Source: Endozoicomonas montiporae CL-33 (GTDB lineage: Bacteria > Pseudomonadota > Gammaproteobacteria > Pseudomonadales > Endozoicomonadaceae). From it: a stretch of DNA of 64,000 nt. The DNA is taken from assembly GCF_001583435.1 (NCBI RefSeq), contig NZ_CP013251.1:3919215-3983214 (forward strand), in the 5' to 3' direction. The position numbers and the translations under genes were made by a program. The notes beneath the pieces are model-generated. The model saw only the letters and a program-made list of their open reading frames with translations, was not told the origin of the DNA and searched no databases. Positions 50,985-62,100 of this stretch are shown here, piece after piece (the stretch's first letter is position 1; every line of letters starts with the position of its first letter).

Positions 50985-52832
50985 ATGAGTGAAAAACTTA
51001 CGAACGAGTCTGCTGACATTCAGCCTACGGCAAGAGTCGTAGCGGTGATGGGCGACATCATCACCATCGAAAGCACCAGCGAAAAGCCACTGGTCAAAAA
51101 CGAAGTAGTGTACGTTCTGCCAAGCCGACGCTCCAACGAAGCCGTTGAAGAGCAGCTGATGGCCGAAGTACTGCGGGTTCGTGGTAACACCGCCGACATC
51201 CAGGTGTTTGAAGACACCCGTGGTGTTGCGGTAGGCGACGGTATCCTGCAAACCGGTCAGCTGCTGTCGGTGGATCTGGGACCAGGTATTCTGGGCATGA
51301 TCTACGACGGTCTGCAGAACCCGCTGGAGCGTCTGGCAGCCATTCACGGCAAATTCCTGCAGCGCGGTGTTGCCGTAGAATCCCTGGACCGTGCCCAGAC
51401 CTGGGCCTTCACCGCTGTTGCCAAGATTGGCGACAAGCTGCGTGCCGGTGAAACCTTTGGTACCGTACCGGAAGGTCGTTTCACCCACAAAATCATGATT
51501 CCATTCGACACCGATGGTGAAGTGGAAGTTGTCTGGATTCAGGAAGGCACCTTCTCTGTAGATACCGTGGTGGCACGAGTAAAAAATGAGCGTGGCGAAG
51601 AAGTCGAGCTGACCATGTACCAGAAATGGCCGGTGCGTCGCTCTATTTCCGAAACACTGCAGAAGAAAGGTAAAACCACTCGTCAGTACCCGAACACACC
51701 TCTGGTAACGACACAGCGTATCGTTGACACCTTCTTCCCGATTGCCCGTGGTGGTACCGGTTGTATTCCGGGTCCGTTCGGTTCCGGTAAAACCGTACTG
51801 ATGCACTCTTTCTCCCGTTACAGTAACGCTGACATCGTTATCGTGACCGCCTGCGGTGAGCGTGCCGGTGAGGTGGTAGAAACCATCGAAGAATTCCCGC
51901 ACCTGCAGGACCCGACCACTGGCGGCGCACTGATCGACCGTACCGTGATCATCTGTAACACTTCTTCCATGCCGGTAGCAGCGCGTGAAGCCTCCATCTA
52001 TACCGGTCTGACGCTGGGTGAGTACTACCGTCAGATGGGTTACAACATTCTGGCTCTGGCTGACTCCACCTCCCGTTGGGCGCAGGCCATGCGTGAAACC
52101 TCCAACCGTCTGGAAGAGATTCCGGGTGAAGAAGGTTTCCCGGCCTATATGGACTCCGCCATCAAGGGTGTTTACGAGCGTTGCGGTGTGATCACCAATG
52201 AAGAGGAGCAGGAAGGCTCTCTGACCATGATCGGTTCCGTATCACCTGCCGGTGGTAACTTTGAGGAGCCGGTGACTCAGGCGACTCTGGGTACCGTGAA
52301 AACCTTCCTGGGCCTGTCCTACGACCGCGCTTACAAGCGTTTCTACCCGGCCATTGACCCACTGATCTCCTGGTCCCGTTATCTGGATCAGCTGAAAGAC
52401 TGGTACGGTAACAACCTGTCTCCGGAGTGGGTGGAAGACGTTAAGGAAATGCAAAAGCTGCTGGTACAGGGCGACAGCATTAACCAGATGATGCAGGTAA
52501 CCGGTGAAGAGGGTGTGACCCTGGAAGACTACGTGACTTTCCAGAAATCCTTCCTGCTCGACATGGTTTACCTGCAGCAGGATGCCTTCGACGACGTAGA
52601 CAGCAGCTGCCCGCTGCCACGTCAGAAAGCCTGCTTCGAACTGGCTGTCAGCCTGATTCGCCAGCACTACAACTTTGCTGATAAAGAAGTGGCCCGTGAC
52701 TACTTCGTGAAACTGACCGGTCTGTTCAAGAACCTGAACTACTCACACGATGGTTCGCCTGAATACAACGGTTATATTCAGAAAATTGAAGAACTGCGCA
52801 GCCAGTATATTGGTGCCGCAAAAGCCGCCTGA
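50985..52832 (+). CDS. ntpA: V-type ATPase catalytic subunit A (615 aa)
   Basis: The P-loop GPFGSGKTVLMHSFSR, catalytic ACGERAGEVVETIEEF, and SSMPVAAREASIYTG...ALADSTSRWAQAMRE are all intact, and the bulge/nonhomologous region is of normal length. It hydrolyses or synthesises ATP in the A3B3 head. ATG at 50985 follows GGAAAC; TTG at 50970 is less likely. It is the last gene of the cluster, a position usually before B. Confidence 0.96.
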   Translation: MSEKLTNESADIQPTARVVAVMGDIITIESTSEKPLVKNEVVYVLPSRRSNEAVEEQLMAEVLRVRGNTADIQVFEDTRGVAVGDGILQTGQLLSVDLGPGILGMIYDGLQNPLERLAAIHGKFLQRGVAVESLDRAQTWAFTAVAKIGDKLRAGETFGTVPEGRFTHKIMIPFDTDGEVEVVWIQEGTFSVDTVVARVKNERGEEVELTMYQKWPVRRSISETLQKKGKTTRQYPNTPLVTTQRIVDTFFPIARGGTGCIPGPFGSGKTVLMHSFSRYSNADIVIVTACGERAGEVVETIEEFPHLQDPTTGGALIDRTVIICNTSSMPVAAREASIYTGLTLGEYYRQMGYNILALADSTSRWAQAMRETSNRLEEIPGEEGFPAYMDSAIKGVYERCGVITNEEEQEGSLTMIGSVSPAGGNFEEPVTQATLGTVKTFLGLSYDRAYKRFYPAIDPLISWSRYLDQLKDWYGNNLSPEWVEDVKEMQKLLVQGDSINQMMQVTGEEGVTLEDYVTFQKSFLLDMVYLQQDAFDDVDSSCPLPRQKACFELAVSLIRQHYNFADKEVARDYFVKLTGLFKNLNYSHDGSPEYNGYIQKIEELRSQYIGAAKAA

Positions 52833-52858
52833 TTCAAACAACGTTTAAATCAGGATTG

Positions 52859-52893
52859 AAGCCGTAAACAGCTTGTCTGCTTGCGGCTTTTTT
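52859..52893 (+). terminator. Terminator of the V-ATPase cluster
   Basis: AAGCCGTAAACAG pairs imperfectly with CTGCTTGCGGCTT and is followed by a T run. Confidence 0.9.
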
Positions 52894-53136
52894 ATATCTG
52901 CACATCAAACCAATAAAAAAATAATTTTTATTTCAATTTTTTATATAGACCCTGAATTTCCTCCAACTGCCCTACAAGCCAAACCTTTCGGGAGTAATTC
53001 CCGTAATTCCATGGTCAAAAAATCAAAATGGCAGTCATCGACTTGCAGCTATCTCATTAACTGCTAAAAGTCTTTGTTTAATATCATTTTTTTCACGCAA
53101 CGCTTTGCTATTTTCCAAACGCTTTGAGGTAGTAGA

Positions 53137-56100
53137 ATGAGTAACAAACGTCCCGGTTTTATAAAAAGTGCCATTGCAGCGGCGATTAGCTCATCGTTCA
53201 TCTGTACTACTCTCTCTGGGGAAGAAACTGATTTTGGCCTCTTTGTATGGAAGCACGATGGCACGCAACTACTACCTGAACCTGTTACCCATTCATATCC
53301 AAAAGCAGATTCAGTTAATTTTTTTGACAACATAGAGACCTCGGGCAAAGACCACGACTTTACCCAGCCTTACTTACAACAGGTCCACGAGTTAAAGAGC
53401 AAAGGCATCACAGTCACCATTCAGACAGGCAGCCCGGACGTAGAAGGCTCTGCCCGCCCGTCTCGTTTTGCCGTTATTATTCACAAAAACAATATTCCAC
53501 TGCTGGCCATGACGGAAGACCTTGCTTCAGGGGATGTAAGGTTCCATATGCATCCGCACCTGAAGGATGCATTTACAAACAAACTCTCTAGTGAGCTGGG
53601 AGATACAAAGCTGACGGAATCAGACACCGGTATAGTCACTGTTGCCGGAACACGAAGAGTTCTGGAAAAACTTGCGACTATAGATGAACTGCAAGGCTTT
53701 GAAAATGAGAATTTCATAACATTTGCAACAGAAAGCGTAGCAGTTATCGAACAGACAGCTCCCTTTATTAATGACTTATCACCTGGCACTCATCTGCCAG
53801 AAAAAGTGGCCATGGTTGACACTGATAGTGCCATTGCCGCTATGACAACAGCCTGGGTCAGCAAACAATTGCCACAGGCTGTTGGCGACCACCCTTTATG
53901 GAAGGGAGACACTGATGGCGACCCGGGTAAACCTTCTCCCCTCCGGTTAATGCTTGCAAACCAACCCGGCATCAGGTTTGGCGCAAGAAAAGTTGAGCAT
54001 CTGGCAGGGATCAACACCCCGGTATTTCTGTTTAAGCAGGAAACACTGACTGACCCCGTCACAGCCACCTATATCCCTCATTCAGGCATATCGACAGCCT
54101 ATTTGAAGCGCCACCAGCTTATGAAAGAGGCTGGTGAGTTCGAGCCACTGAAAATGACCAGAGACACGGTAAAAGACCTTCGTCAAAAAGCATTCAGTGC
54201 CTCATTCAAAAAACTCATACAGTTAAGTGCCGACTATCAAACCAGTGGCACTACTCCAGACAAAGCCGATATGGAGCAGCTCGCCGCTTTTGAGGAAGTT
54301 CGCATTCTATGTGATGCCAAGCTACGCAAGAAGTGGCAGACAACGACCTTCTCCCCTGAAGAGCAAAGTGGCATAGCCGTCCGAGTCCACCAGAAATCAC
54401 TGCCTGATCTGATACAAAGTCAATTTTCACTCAACCCGGAAATCAGTGGTTTTGTATTAAGCGATGCTTTCACCGGTGCTGCTTCCCTTTTGCCAGACAC
54501 CAGTGGGGCGATTCCTTCCGATGATGGACTGGAACATATTGACAAATATATCGAAAGCAACATCAAGCGATACCACAGAATGCTTGGCCTTTCCGCCAAA
54601 GTAGCCCCCCACACACGGGAAGAAGCTGAAGAAGTCATCAGAAAGGCGGCTGGCGCAGAAAAGGGCGAAACATTACTGGATGCTGCCAAGCGTGTTAGTC
54701 AGAAAATCGCTAATTTAAAGACTGATTTAAAGACTGAACAGAAAGAAAAGGCAGACTCGCTCAAGAATATACTTCTTGAGCTGGGCAATAAACAAAAAAA
54801 GTTTACAGGAAAGCTGGAAAGCTTAACAGATAAACTGGACTCTGCCAGAAATAGCTTCGCTGCCCTGAAGCAAACAGCAGGATTAGGCAAAGATGCAACC
54901 ACTGAAAAAGTATTAGATGTACTTAAAAAGGAGAGCGAACAGGCCACTTCAGTTAAAGTGGACACTGAAGATGAGCTATCTTTCGCTAAGAGCGAGTTCA
55001 AGGTATTACAAGATAAAAATATAGAGCTTTTAAAGGTTTTAGGAATTACCAGTGATGACGAGCTCATTCCTACTGTAGAAAAACTCCAAACTGACTTAAC
55101 TGAGAAAGATCGGCAGTATACTCAACTATTGGAAGAACAAAAGACTGAAAGCAACAGGGACTTAGTACACTCAGCGCAGCTGAAAAGCAAAATTGAAACA
55201 GCTGCCAATGAAAAGGATGAGTTGGACAAAAAGCTTGGCAGTCTTGCTGCATTACTAGGTATTGGAGAAAATGAAGACCCTGTACCTGTTGTAGAGCAGT
55301 TTAACTCGAGACTGACCGATACAACTGAGCAACAACAGAGCCTTAAGGATAAACTCACAGCCGCTGTAAGCGGAGTTACGAAGCTGCAGGAAGAACTGAC
55401 AACCAAGAGATCCGAAGTAGAAAAACTCACCCTACAGCTTGGTCAACAGAAAGATCGCAAAAACCAAGCCGATAAAGCCTTGAGCAAGGCGAGAAAACTC
55501 ACTGACGAACACGACGCAGCACAAAAGTCACTAAAAGAAATCCTGCAGCCCGTTGGCGAAGAAACAAATGAGGAAGCAGCCGAACATTTGCAGTATAAAT
55601 TAACCCGGACAACAAAGGAATTAGGAAAACAATTAGAAGCCGACAGACAGTCAGCACCTTCCGGACCACCGATCAAACAGGAAACCGTAGCTAGCGATTC
55701 CAATGAGAAAACAATCAAGCGCCTTCAGAACGAAATAGAACAACTGAATGCTAAAGTTGAAACCTTGGAAAGTAAGGAAAGAGATATCAATGCAGCCGTT
55801 GGAAAGATAGGGGAAACCTTAGATGGCACGTTCCCCGGATATGAATCCCGTGGTGCCGCCACTTCAACTTTACAACGAATCAGTGATATCGACGATTTTA
55901 AAGAACAAGGCAGAGGTGAACTGGAACGCAAGGTACATTCTACTACCTATTTAAGACGGGCCAAGAATGAACTGCTTGATCCAGAGCTCGTAATGCACGA
56001 AACCATTTTAAGTTATACCGAGTTCAGTGCTTTAAAAGAATTAAACCTGCCCGAAGACATGCAGCCAGAAGCCATTGTTAACTGGTTGAGGTATATGGCT

Positions 56101-59100
56101 CCTTTGGTCGATCATTTTCAAGAAGAATCGACTACAGCAACCATAGAGACATTGGTTGAAGATCTAGATACACTGAAAAGCTTTCTTCTGCAACCCGATA
56201 CAGCAGGCGAACTTCCCAGAATTAATCCTGAAAAGAAAGGCGCTTTTGAATCACATATACGTGAAAAATACCAGACTGAAGACACGGATCAATTCCTTCA
56301 GGTCATTACACGTTTCAACGCTAATGATGTCCAGACTTTTGGCAACGCAGTCAGCTCAATCAAAGTGATGGATGAATCCTTACTGGATCGTCTTGAGCGG
56401 CATCATATTCTATCTGTACTTGGAGAGGGTGACTATGAGACGCTGGCATCAATGCATGAGGTTTACAAACATGCACCTGAAAAATATGAAAATACCTGGC
56501 AACAGATAATGTTGGAAAACTTCCAACGATGGCTAGTCAAGACCCCTGTTGTCCCCAGCGAGCTGGAACTGGATGAGTTTCCGAATGAAGACAATCTTCC
56601 CTCAGAGAGCACACTGGCGGCTCTTAAAGTAATTACGGGCATAGCTCCAGACCACCTGACAGCCGGTGAACTGACCCGGTTCGTAAAATCAGCAGGCGTT
56701 GTATTATCCCGTATCGAGGAGAAGAACCAAGGCTTATTCTATGATGATTTGTCGGAGCTTCACAAATATATAGACTCTTCAACAAAGGTAATTAATGAAG
56801 CTTACCTTAAAGGGTTAGCGGAAGCCTATGGAATAGACGAAACGGCCCTGAATGATCTGGTTACGCTGACAAAACAACCTAAATGGTTAATTGTCAATAC
56901 TTTTGAGTCCATCAAGACATATGGTGGAATCGATAAAGTACAACCTTTACATATCACTGAAGAAGACATAAAACTGGCTCGTTCCCGGTTTGATTCCCAA
57001 ACCGTGATGGAAGCCCAAAAATACCGAAAACAGTACCGCTTTGCATACCATGAAAAAGTACGTTCACAGAATGCTGCAGAGAATGATTTCAAAGAGCGTA
57101 TGGCCAAAATCGGCAATATTGTTGTGGACGATGAAGTTTATTCGTCTGCCGAACTGGCTAAATTTCCCGAGGATGAAGCCCTGAGAGATCTACGTTGGGC
57201 CGACCCGTTGAGAGACCTCCGTCTAATGCTTCCTAATCAATTCAACAAGGAGCAGGTGATTCTTTCTGCCAGACTGCTGACCCGCCTTACAGACAGTGAA
57301 TACGACATACTGATCAATGCAGTCGATACCCTTGTACCTCTCATTGATGACACCGGTGCCTTGCCACGGGAAAATGAGGCTGAATTTGATAAAGCACTTG
57401 CGAAAGTTGGTCTTCAAGACCGATCTCAGGAGGTATTGGGGGTTGTTCAACTGTTAAGAAATAATAGCAGGGTCTATCTGAAAAAACTCCAAACAGAGGT
57501 TCGATTACTTGGGCGACATCCTGAATCCAGCAAGCTGACCGTCAAACATCTTGACATTGCGCAGGAAAAAGCCAACCCGAAAAAGATTCTTGAGCAAAGA
57601 AAAGTGCTTCAGGAAAACCCGGATCTTTACGACGACCTGACAGCAGGCATTACTGCCTATAACAAAGGCGTACAAGCCCGTGAATGGCTGCAAGAGCATG
57701 AAAAACTGGTGGTTATGCCAAAAGAGTTAATGTCAGAAACTGAACACCACGCCTTAAGGCGCTTTGTTAATGCCGTTGCTTCTAAATGGGATTACGAAGA
57801 AGATAAACAGCATAGTCTGATCAGAGATATAGTTTCTGTAAGGCGAGTCCTCACTCATATCGGTAATAATCAACTGCTTGAGCAACTGGCTGCTCAGCCT
57901 GGGCTTACGCCAGGTCGTGTGCTGGATGCCCACGGTCAAATTGCCGACCCTGAAGCGTTTGCAGTCATTGCCAGCCGATTGGGCGTCACCCGGCCTACTG
58001 ACCAGAGTACACTGGGCAAATTATTTCAATACTATGCATCTCCGGAAAAACTCAAAAGGGTCAGTGCCGAGCTGGGGGTGCTCGCCGATGCAGGCCTCTC
58101 ACCTGATAGTATCACTCCAATCCGACTGCAGATGATTAATCACCCATCACCTGATGAGGTTGATCTGGCAGGAAGACTGGCTCGTGAAGCACCAACAGAA
58201 TACGCAGTTATTTGGCATGCTATTCGGAGCAAGACGGCCATTGCTGAGATAGAAGAGATAGAGCAGGAACTCAGTAAATTTGACGCAGTAAAATCATTAA
58301 CAGCAAGATATCTGGATTCTGGCGACTTTGACGCAGAGCAGTTTGAACAGCAAGAAGCTCTGGTAGAAACGCTTACCCAGGTTCAGGAAGAACTGAAAAA
58401 TGTCAAACTGCTTGGCTATAAAGAAGATCCGGGAGCTGAAACCCCTCATTACAACGAGCTGAAAGCAAAGCTTGAGAGTCTGCCAAAGAACCCGACGCTA
58501 AGAGGAACAAGACAACAGATTAAAGATCTGGAAAACGACCCACTGGTGAATACAGCTGATAAACTTGCCGTTGGTTTGAAAATCATTATTGATACGGATT
58601 TGCCTGACAGAGAAAGGTTTCCCGACGGTTCAGACATGCCTAAGTTCGATTCACATGGAGGTTTAAAAACGCGCGGTCATACCCCACCCGAAAGAAAGGC
58701 CGAACTACAGGCGCTTGAAACTCTGATAAACGTTAAGGATCCTGCTGAATTTAAACGACAATGGGAAACCTTTGTAGCCAATAAAGAACTCGATATTAAC
58801 GTAGACGCAACAGTACACAGAGATATGCTTAAGCTTCAAATACTGATTGAAACCCCTGACCCTGAATGGAGCCAGAAACAGGCAGAGGAAGCTTTGGGTA
58901 TTATAACCCCCTGGATAGAGGACCCATCCTCAGACACAGCCAGAGGCTTTCTTCAGTATCTCAGTGTCAAAAGACATAAGGCCAGGATGCAAAAGGCTAT
59001 GAAAAAAGCCATCAATGCCGGTAAGGAAACGCCCATTTTAGTTCAAAAGTACATCCGAGAGGCGTTTGGTGATTATGTTGCTATACAAGGTATAGATGTC

Positions 59101-62100
59101 GCTAAAGTCCGTCATGATCTGTATAACGCAGCCATGGAGTTGGAAAGTATTGAGAATTTCCGCACAACTCTCCTTGACTTCAAGCGCACAGCGGAACAAC
59201 CCGAAGCGCTAGAGCTCGAAGGCATGACAACCATTGCGGCTGCACTCGATCAAATCAGTAAAGACTCTACGAACGCTGAAGTACTTCATGCTGCCAGAAA
59301 ACTTCAGCCTAGAGATCTTGGCCTTGCAAAAAGAATGGCGAATGACATTTCTAAAGCTTCCGCAACAGCATCAAAAACAATCCCGACCATTGAAGGCGAT
59401 TACGGACTGTATGATGACATTCCAGATATCAACCCTGATCGCTACCAAAAAGATGTGAAAAGAATAGAGGCTTTCTACAAAGAGTGTAGAGAATGCAATC
59501 TGGATCCTACAGAATTAGTCGGTAAACCCGGCGGCCATCCAGATACGGAAAAAGTCAGACAGTTACACCAGTGGGCCTCTTCTGAATATGAAGAGCTTAA
59601 TATGATTCGCTCAGTAGCCAGAATGGTCACACAGTACCCTGGTAAAACCGTGACAAGTTATCTGACGCTTGAGAAACAAAATCGACAGCTGGAAGCAGAA
59701 AAAACAACGTTCGAACAAGTGCAGGAGCTACTTGGGGGTACTGCCGAAGTACTGGCAACAACGGGGTTTGTAAAAAAAGCCGCAAAGCAGAGACTCTATG
59801 ACGATCAGGAGTTGAAACAGGCGATTTTATCTCACCTGAAGCCTCTGGAAAAGGAAGCCTTTAAAAATAAGGATGTTCAGGATTTTATTAAGAACCACCT
59901 CACAAACAGGGCAGGTTTTAAGGCATACGGACCGGAATGGGAATTGATACTGACAGGCCGGGATCCGGAAACCGAAGAGACTATCACACTGGACGAGCAA
60001 GAGCTGATTGTTGAGCAGCTGTTCAGCGGCTCGACAGCCCCGATATACAAGATTCCTGTCAGCGAAAAATTGGAAGCGGATGATGCCACTTACATTGATG
60101 AACATCTTGAACTTGATCTGGGCAGTGCAGAAGCGCTGGTTATGGGTGATTTACTCAGACTTAAGCAGGCAGGCGTGCCATTGGAAGCCTTTGAGCTTTT
60201 CACCTTCACAACTCCAGTCGAGGCCGTCTGGTTGAAAGCACTGGCTAACGATAAAATCAACCCGGAATCTCTGGTAGCAATCACTCATCGACTGATAAAA
60301 AACAGCAAACACTTTAAGCCAATGCTGGATAAAATGCGGGAAATTGAGGGTATTTCAGGACGTTATCAAAAACGTCATGTCATAGCGGTACTGCAAAAAA
60401 ATGCTGAAGCAATGGATCCAGACACACCGGAATCGTCAGCCAGAGCCCATATCAATGCCAACAAGACAGAACAGTCCTACATGCAGTTTTTAAGACTGTT
60501 CCAGCGGGCAATCCAGAAAAATCCAAGGTCTCAACAGCAAGTTACAGAGACCATGGAATTCTACGTTCGTGATGGCTATGCTGTTGATCCTGATCAACGA
60601 GCACCGCAGCAGGATGATCTGGATCAGCTCGGCTTGACGAAAGAAATGTGCGTCAATTGGATTAAATACGTCACCAAAAATAATTTATTTCCCGGAAAAA
60701 ACAAAGCGCAGCTCTTAAGAATAGCTCTTCTTGATGCGTCGAATGCGTATATCAGCCAATACGAAGACAGTATCCAGCCGAAAGTGACCGCAATGAAAGC
60801 CTACGCCAGTCAAGCTGCGACCACTTTAAAAGACGGCACCTACAGTGTCGGAATCTCTTCTCTTTACACCGCAGAAGCCCTGATATACCTGCACTTCAGA
60901 AATCGTCTCAATGTCTATCTGGACGATATTGCCTACAACAAAGGTAGAAACCTGATTGCTGCCATCAGGGGTAGCGCTGAAGGGCTGGATGAATTCCTGA
61001 GGGCTGCCGGACTAGTTTCCGGAGAACATCAAAAGCAGGTTATTTCCGACATTCTTAACTTTTTCGGTCGTGAGTTCCTTCGGGTTTACGATGAAAAATT
61101 CCAACACGTACTGGGTGACCGGGCTGACTTTATGAACAATGTTCTCAGACCGGCTGCTTTCCTCGTTCAGGCTCCGGTTGGCGCTCAGGAAATTGGCGCT
61201 GTACTGCAATTCAATGGTGAAAATGCGGTCTTCAGCTGGAATACGGCCTGGCACTCACTGCAATACGCTGCAGTCGGGGTTATTGCCGATATGACCCGGG
61301 GCAGCCAGTACAACAAGATGATGATCGAAGCCATTGACCCCGCCATGAAAAACTTCGCGGCATGGATGGACGGCGTGGCGCCTTTGTATTCCGACCAGTC
61401 CTCACCGGAAGACAGGTATTACACCGACACATGGCTCTCAATCGCCAAAGGCTGGAATGGTTTTCACGACTACATGGGGCAAACCATGGTCATGAAGGCC
61501 GGTCGGCCATTGGCAACCGTTGCGCAGAACTATATTTCCACCAAAATCTGGGGTAAGGCTTTTATTCCTATTTTAAATGCCAGAACATTTGCCATTACGA
61601 ACCCAGCCAGAGCAGCTCAAGGGTTACCAGCACAAGCCTACTGGTCACCCGGCTTTGGCAGCGTGGTGGCCTATCACGTTACTAAAGCCGTCTTTTATGA
61701 CTGGGCTTATAATGGTCTGGCTGATGCCAAGTATGGCCTTGAGGGTTGGGCCGAAATGCAGGATCGGGCCAATGGCGTACCAGCAGATGCCAAAGAAAGC
61801 TCAACCAAATGGGTTAAAAACAACCTGCAAAAATACAGCCTCAATGCAGAAGACACCTATTTCGCTCCGGGTCGTGATTATGCATGGGCAACCCCCGTTA
61901 CAGACAGGGTAAAAGAGGTGGCCACCATGGGAGCACGAGTTGCCAAGGTTACTGGTCTTGACACTCTCTCAGGTTACGAGCAGGGCACTTATAACATGGA
62001 AGGCAAGCCTGATTTTGCCAGCCGAAGCAGAGAACAGAACTTCGTTTCATCATGGATAGGCACTATTGGTGGATATACTGCCTGGGCTATGAATGAGTCT

